Assembly: GCA_964482325.1 (NCBI GenBank)
Contig: CAYZXD010000008.1
Location: forward strand, 20,649-84,648
Direction: 5' to 3'
DNA length: 64,000 nt
Origin: CAYZJV01 sp964482325
GTDB taxonomy: Bacteria; Spirochaetota; Spirochaetia; Sphaerochaetales; Sphaerochaetaceae
Below are positions 61,962 through 64,000 of the stretch, piece by piece. A model generated the notes under the pieces. It was not told where the DNA came from, searched no databases, and saw only the letters and a list, made by a program, of their open reading frames with translations. Within the stretch, counting starts at the first letter, position 1. Every line of letters begins with the position of its first letter. A program made the translations under genes and the position numbers.

Positions 61962-63678
61962 GTTTTCTCCCGCCTGATTGTGCAGCTCCAGCCGTGCCAC
62001 CAAGAGTTTCACTGATGGTCAAAGCTGTCGTGTGAACAGTATCACTGTCAAGCCCACATGCTTTCAGAATCGTTTTTTGAGTCTTCGTTATCGCATGATC
62101 AAGTCGATACACTCCATCATACTGCCTCACCATTTCAATTTTGTCCAATTCTTTCAATGCAGCAGGAACCGTCATGAAGTTCGGCTTCTTGTCCATCCGT
62201 TCCATCTCATCCTTGAGCAGCGTGTAGAAGCGATTGCGGATGATGAGTGCCACGAACTCAATGAAGATCTTCGCATCCGCCGACTGCTGTGAATAGGTTC
62301 TGAGGCTTCTGTTGCCAAGGTACGTCTTGTCGCTTCTGAAGATTTTCTCAGAAGCATCTCTGCTCTTGTACAGGTCGATGGCATCCTGTGCTGACATCTT
62401 CTCTGAGGTGACAATGGAGAAGTACCCACAGAGAGACAGTTCCTGCTCGATTACATCGGCTCGCTCTTTCCAGTGAACAAGTGCTTTGCTCTGCTCATTA
62501 TAATAGAGCTCAAAGTAATGCTCGTACGTGTCAGAGAGAATTACCGGCTTCATCCGGTACTTCTCAAGGAGCTTTTCCATCCGTTCCAGATCAAGTTTCA
62601 GGGAGCTTCTCTGTGCATGCTGGAGAGCGGTAGAGTGAAAGAGATGAAAATACCGATTCCTCTCATCATCAGCAAACAGCTTCGCTTTCACGGTCTTCCC
62701 GTAGATCCTGTGTCCCTTGATGAAACAGCTGCGATCGACCTCGAAACTTCCTTTGTGCTGCAGCACGAGTTCTGAGACGAGTTGTTTCTTGCCTTTGACC
62801 ATGATGATGAATTCATAGCCGCAGGAATCCATATACTGAATATTCGACTTGCAGAAGTACCCGCGATCAAGAATGAAGCCGCAGCGTCGATAGCCGTAGC
62901 TCTTGGCTTTCTCCAGCATATACTGCAGCTGTGAGACATCTACAATACTGCCGGCATACGCCTCATAAAATAATGGGACCCTGTTGGTCTTGTCGTAGGC
63001 GACAGAAAAGTTGAATACGGGAAGCCCTTTACCGCTCTTCGAATGGCCGTACTCGATCATCTCGATGTCGCCAGCCTGACAATCCTTGTTGGTCGAGTCA
63101 TAGGAGATATAGATTTTCTCCCTGTGATCCCGTTGTTCATTCCATCTGTCAAGAAAGTCAACACTGCACCACTCAGGCATGGTGGACAGAAACTCGGACA
63201 CCTTTGAGTCGCTGTAGATTTTCATGTCCTGAGTGAACAGGGGGTGATTGTACGCATAGTCAGGATAGTACTGACCGGCATTATTCTCGCTGATAATGGA
63301 ATAGGCTGCAAGATCGAGAAACAGACCAGCCTCTTTGCCGATGATGTCATTGACGATACCTGACATACCGTAATGGTTGATGATTTCTCTGATGACCAAC
63401 CAGGACCCGATTCTCAGGCAGCAACTCCTGGAAACGTCACGGTTGATATGCGACAACTCGACAGTAGGGAAAAACTTCAGGAAATTCCCATTGGGATACA
63501 TTTTCCTTTCATCGTCAGGTGAAAGCTTTCCGATCACAGCTCTCTTGGGAACATTGTACTTCCTGACAGGATCATAGACGCGATCGTACTCATAGAAGAT
63601 GTAGGTTGAATCCTTCTTCCTCTGGGTCACGATCTTTCCGCTCACATCCGGGATATCGACAAGTGCTTTCAAATACAT
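61948..63678 (-). CDS. IS1634-family transposase
   Basis: A 576-residue DDE transposase of the IS4 superfamily. The three acidic residues are visible as Asp194 (ISYDSTNKD), Asp271 (FILDRGYF) and Glu444 (YKSRDASEKIFRSDK). The C-terminal region AKIFIEFVALIIRNRF is typical of the IS1634 type. AAGGCGG precedes the ATG, just inside the right terminal repeat region. The frame is uninterrupted. Confidence 0.92.
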   Translation of the reverse strand: MYLKALVDIPDVSGKIVTQRKKDSTYIFYEYDRVYDPVRKYNVPKRAVIGKLSPDDERKMYPNGNFLKFFPTVELSHINRDVSRSCCLRIGSWLVIREIINHYGMSGIVNDIIGKEAGLFLDLAAYSIISENNAGQYYPDYAYNHPLFTQDMKIYSDSKVSEFLSTMPEWCSVDFLDRWNEQRDHREKIYISYDSTNKDCQAGDIEMIEYGHSKSGKGLPVFNFSVAYDKTNRVPLFYEAYAGSIVDVSQLQYMLEKAKSYGYRRCGFILDRGYFCKSNIQYMDSCGYEFIIMVKGKKQLVSELVLQHKGSFEVDRSCFIKGHRIYGKTVKAKLFADDERNRYFHLFHSTALQHAQRSSLKLDLERMEKLLEKYRMKPVILSDTYEHYFELYYNEQSKALVHWKERADVIEQELSLCGYFSIVTSEKMSAQDAIDLYKSRDASEKIFRSDKTYLGNRSLRTYSQQSADAKIFIEFVALIIRNRFYTLLKDEMERMDKKPNFMTVPAALKELDKIEMVRQYDGVYRLDHAITKTQKTILKACGLDSDTVHTTALTISETLGGTAGAAQSGGRKHGKN

Positions 63679-63691
63679 CGGTTCCGCCTTA

Positions 63692-63708
63692 ATTGAGTAA
63701 TACTTTCT
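63692..63708. repeat. Internal copy of the right terminal repeat
   Basis: ATTGAGTAATACTTTCT is near-identical to the inner part of the right terminal repeat (63811-63827) and lies 14 bases upstream of the transposase start. It may be a second transposase-binding site or an autoregulatory operator. The 63709-63810 stretch between the copies is AT-rich and has no gene. Confidence 0.65.
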
Positions 63709-63810
63709 AACTCAAATTATAGCAGAACAACCCAGCATTTTCAACAGAAAACATGCTCCTTTTTCTAATATTATAATGATTTACCGATATCTTTTCGGTC
63801 TCTAAGGTCG

Positions 63811-63840
63811 ATTGAGTAATAATTTCTCAGGAAGTTCAGA
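63811..63840. repeat. Right terminal inverted repeat of the IS
   Basis: Reverse complement of the left end, with 24 of 30 bases matching; ends directly before the AATCAT duplication. Confidence 0.8.
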
Positions 63841-63846
63841 AATCAT
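63841..63846. repeat. Target-site duplication, right copy
   Basis: AATCAT, identical to 61689-61694. Confidence 0.75.
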
Positions 63847-64000
63847 ATCAGAAAGCTACAAGGGTGGAAATTCTTCCTGGTAATCGACGCCTGTGTCCAG
63901 ACATGTTCGCAATTTCATGTTGAATAAGTCATGAGAAGCCACATGCATCATGCAACCTCTTCCAATTTCAATCTCTGTTCAGTCAACGACTGGACACTCA
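63847..64000. other. Flank behind the IS, no gene assigned
   Basis: A short minus-strand frame ends in a stop near 63858, but it is too short to support. GTGTCCAG (63893-63900) and CTGGACAC (63990-63997) form an inverted repeat. Nothing else is recognisable before the window ends. Confidence 0.4.

Larger units (their letters stand above)
61695..63840 (-). mobile_element. IS1634-like insertion sequence
   Basis: A complete 2146-bp element: 30-bp imperfect terminal inverted repeats, a 576-residue DDE transposase, a small overlapping accessory gene, and 6-bp target duplications (AATCAT) on both sides. It inserted in the intergenic region behind the tRNA-Met terminator. Intact frames and matching duplications suggest a recent, possibly active insertion. 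Confidence 0.88.

Noticed and set aside
63692..63708. Internal terminal-repeat copy as the true right end of the IS
   Set aside because: The outer copy pairs better with the left end and is flanked by the matching AATCAT duplication.
63893..63997. GTGTCCAG/CTGGACAC inverted repeat as ends of a second mobile element
   Set aside because: Only about 100 bases apart, no transposase remnant and no target duplication visible before the window ends.
1..64000. Restriction-modification, CRISPR, toxin-antitoxin or prophage systems
   Set aside because: No gene in the window carries their motifs; apart from the IS the region looks like core chromosome.

Overview
The window reads as a stretch of a spirochaete chromosome, most likely from the Sphaerochaeta group; the lineage is inferred, not searched. 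The best marker is alanyl-tRNA synthetase, which is about 590 residues long and ends right after the editing domain, as in Treponema and Borrelia. Base composition looks near 47-50% GC. Coding density is very high, many genes overlap by 1-8 bases, and several lipoproteins and small beta-barrel proteins point to a diderm envelope.

Layout. 1-1245: argJ (start only) and argC behind two ARG boxes. 1374-3749: a flavin-binding protein, a cupin and a membrane diguanylate cyclase. 3914-13645: one long minus-strand unit: GntR/UTRA regulator, two-subunit xanthine dehydrogenase, a BMP-type ABC importer and a small lipoprotein. It looks like a purine uptake and oxidation system with its own operator. 13799-19224: tRNA-Leu, mltG with a coiled-coil partner, a degenerate DEAD-box-like RNA-binding protein, an MBL hydrolase and a DksA-like protein. 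19314-23370: thrH, a Gfo/Idh oxidoreductase and cobT-cobU-cobS. 23415-30018: a 5'-nucleotidase lipoprotein, a DUF606 transporter, a MutY-like glycosylase without Fe-S cysteines, an AI-2E-type permease, a TrmJ-type methylase and a glycerophosphodiesterase. 30020-41496: nagB, mnmA, tRNA-Asp, PAP2, topA, a LiaF-like protein, a radical SAM protein, a lipoprotein, ychF and hflX. 41711-46823: three small outer-membrane proteins, an OPT transporter, rlmN and a Nudix hydrolase. 47004-53723: alaS, a dprA-like gene, tRNA-Phe, birA divergent from an ECF biotin importer (bioY-bioM-bioN) with a BirA operator between, and 5-formyl-THF cycloligase. 53724-59294: a PtsN-like EIIA, nfnB and nfnA (electron bifurcation), two uncharacterised genes and a MATE exporter. 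59300-61150: an encapsulin nanocompartment with its ferritin-like cargo, and Hsp20 behind a consensus sigma-54 promoter. 61415-63846: initiator tRNA-Met and a 2.1-kb IS1634-like element with terminal repeats and a 6-bp target duplication.

The signals most worth a second look are these. (1) At least seven genes have a good -35/-10 promoter placed so that +1 falls on or within about a base of the ATG, with no Shine-Dalgarno sequence: a leaderless mode beside the normal one. (2) A DEAD-box-derived protein has lost its ATPase motifs but kept its DbpA-type RNA-binding domain. (3) hsp20 has a sigma-54 promoter next to an encapsulin/ferritin locus. (4) The conserved N-terminus of HflX lies in a frame with no ATG, GTG or TTG; an AUU start behind a strong ribosome binding site is the best candidate. 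(5) Four of ten convergent gene pairs have directly abutting stop codons. (6) The MutY-like, MnmA and DprA-like proteins have changed catalytic or ligand motifs.
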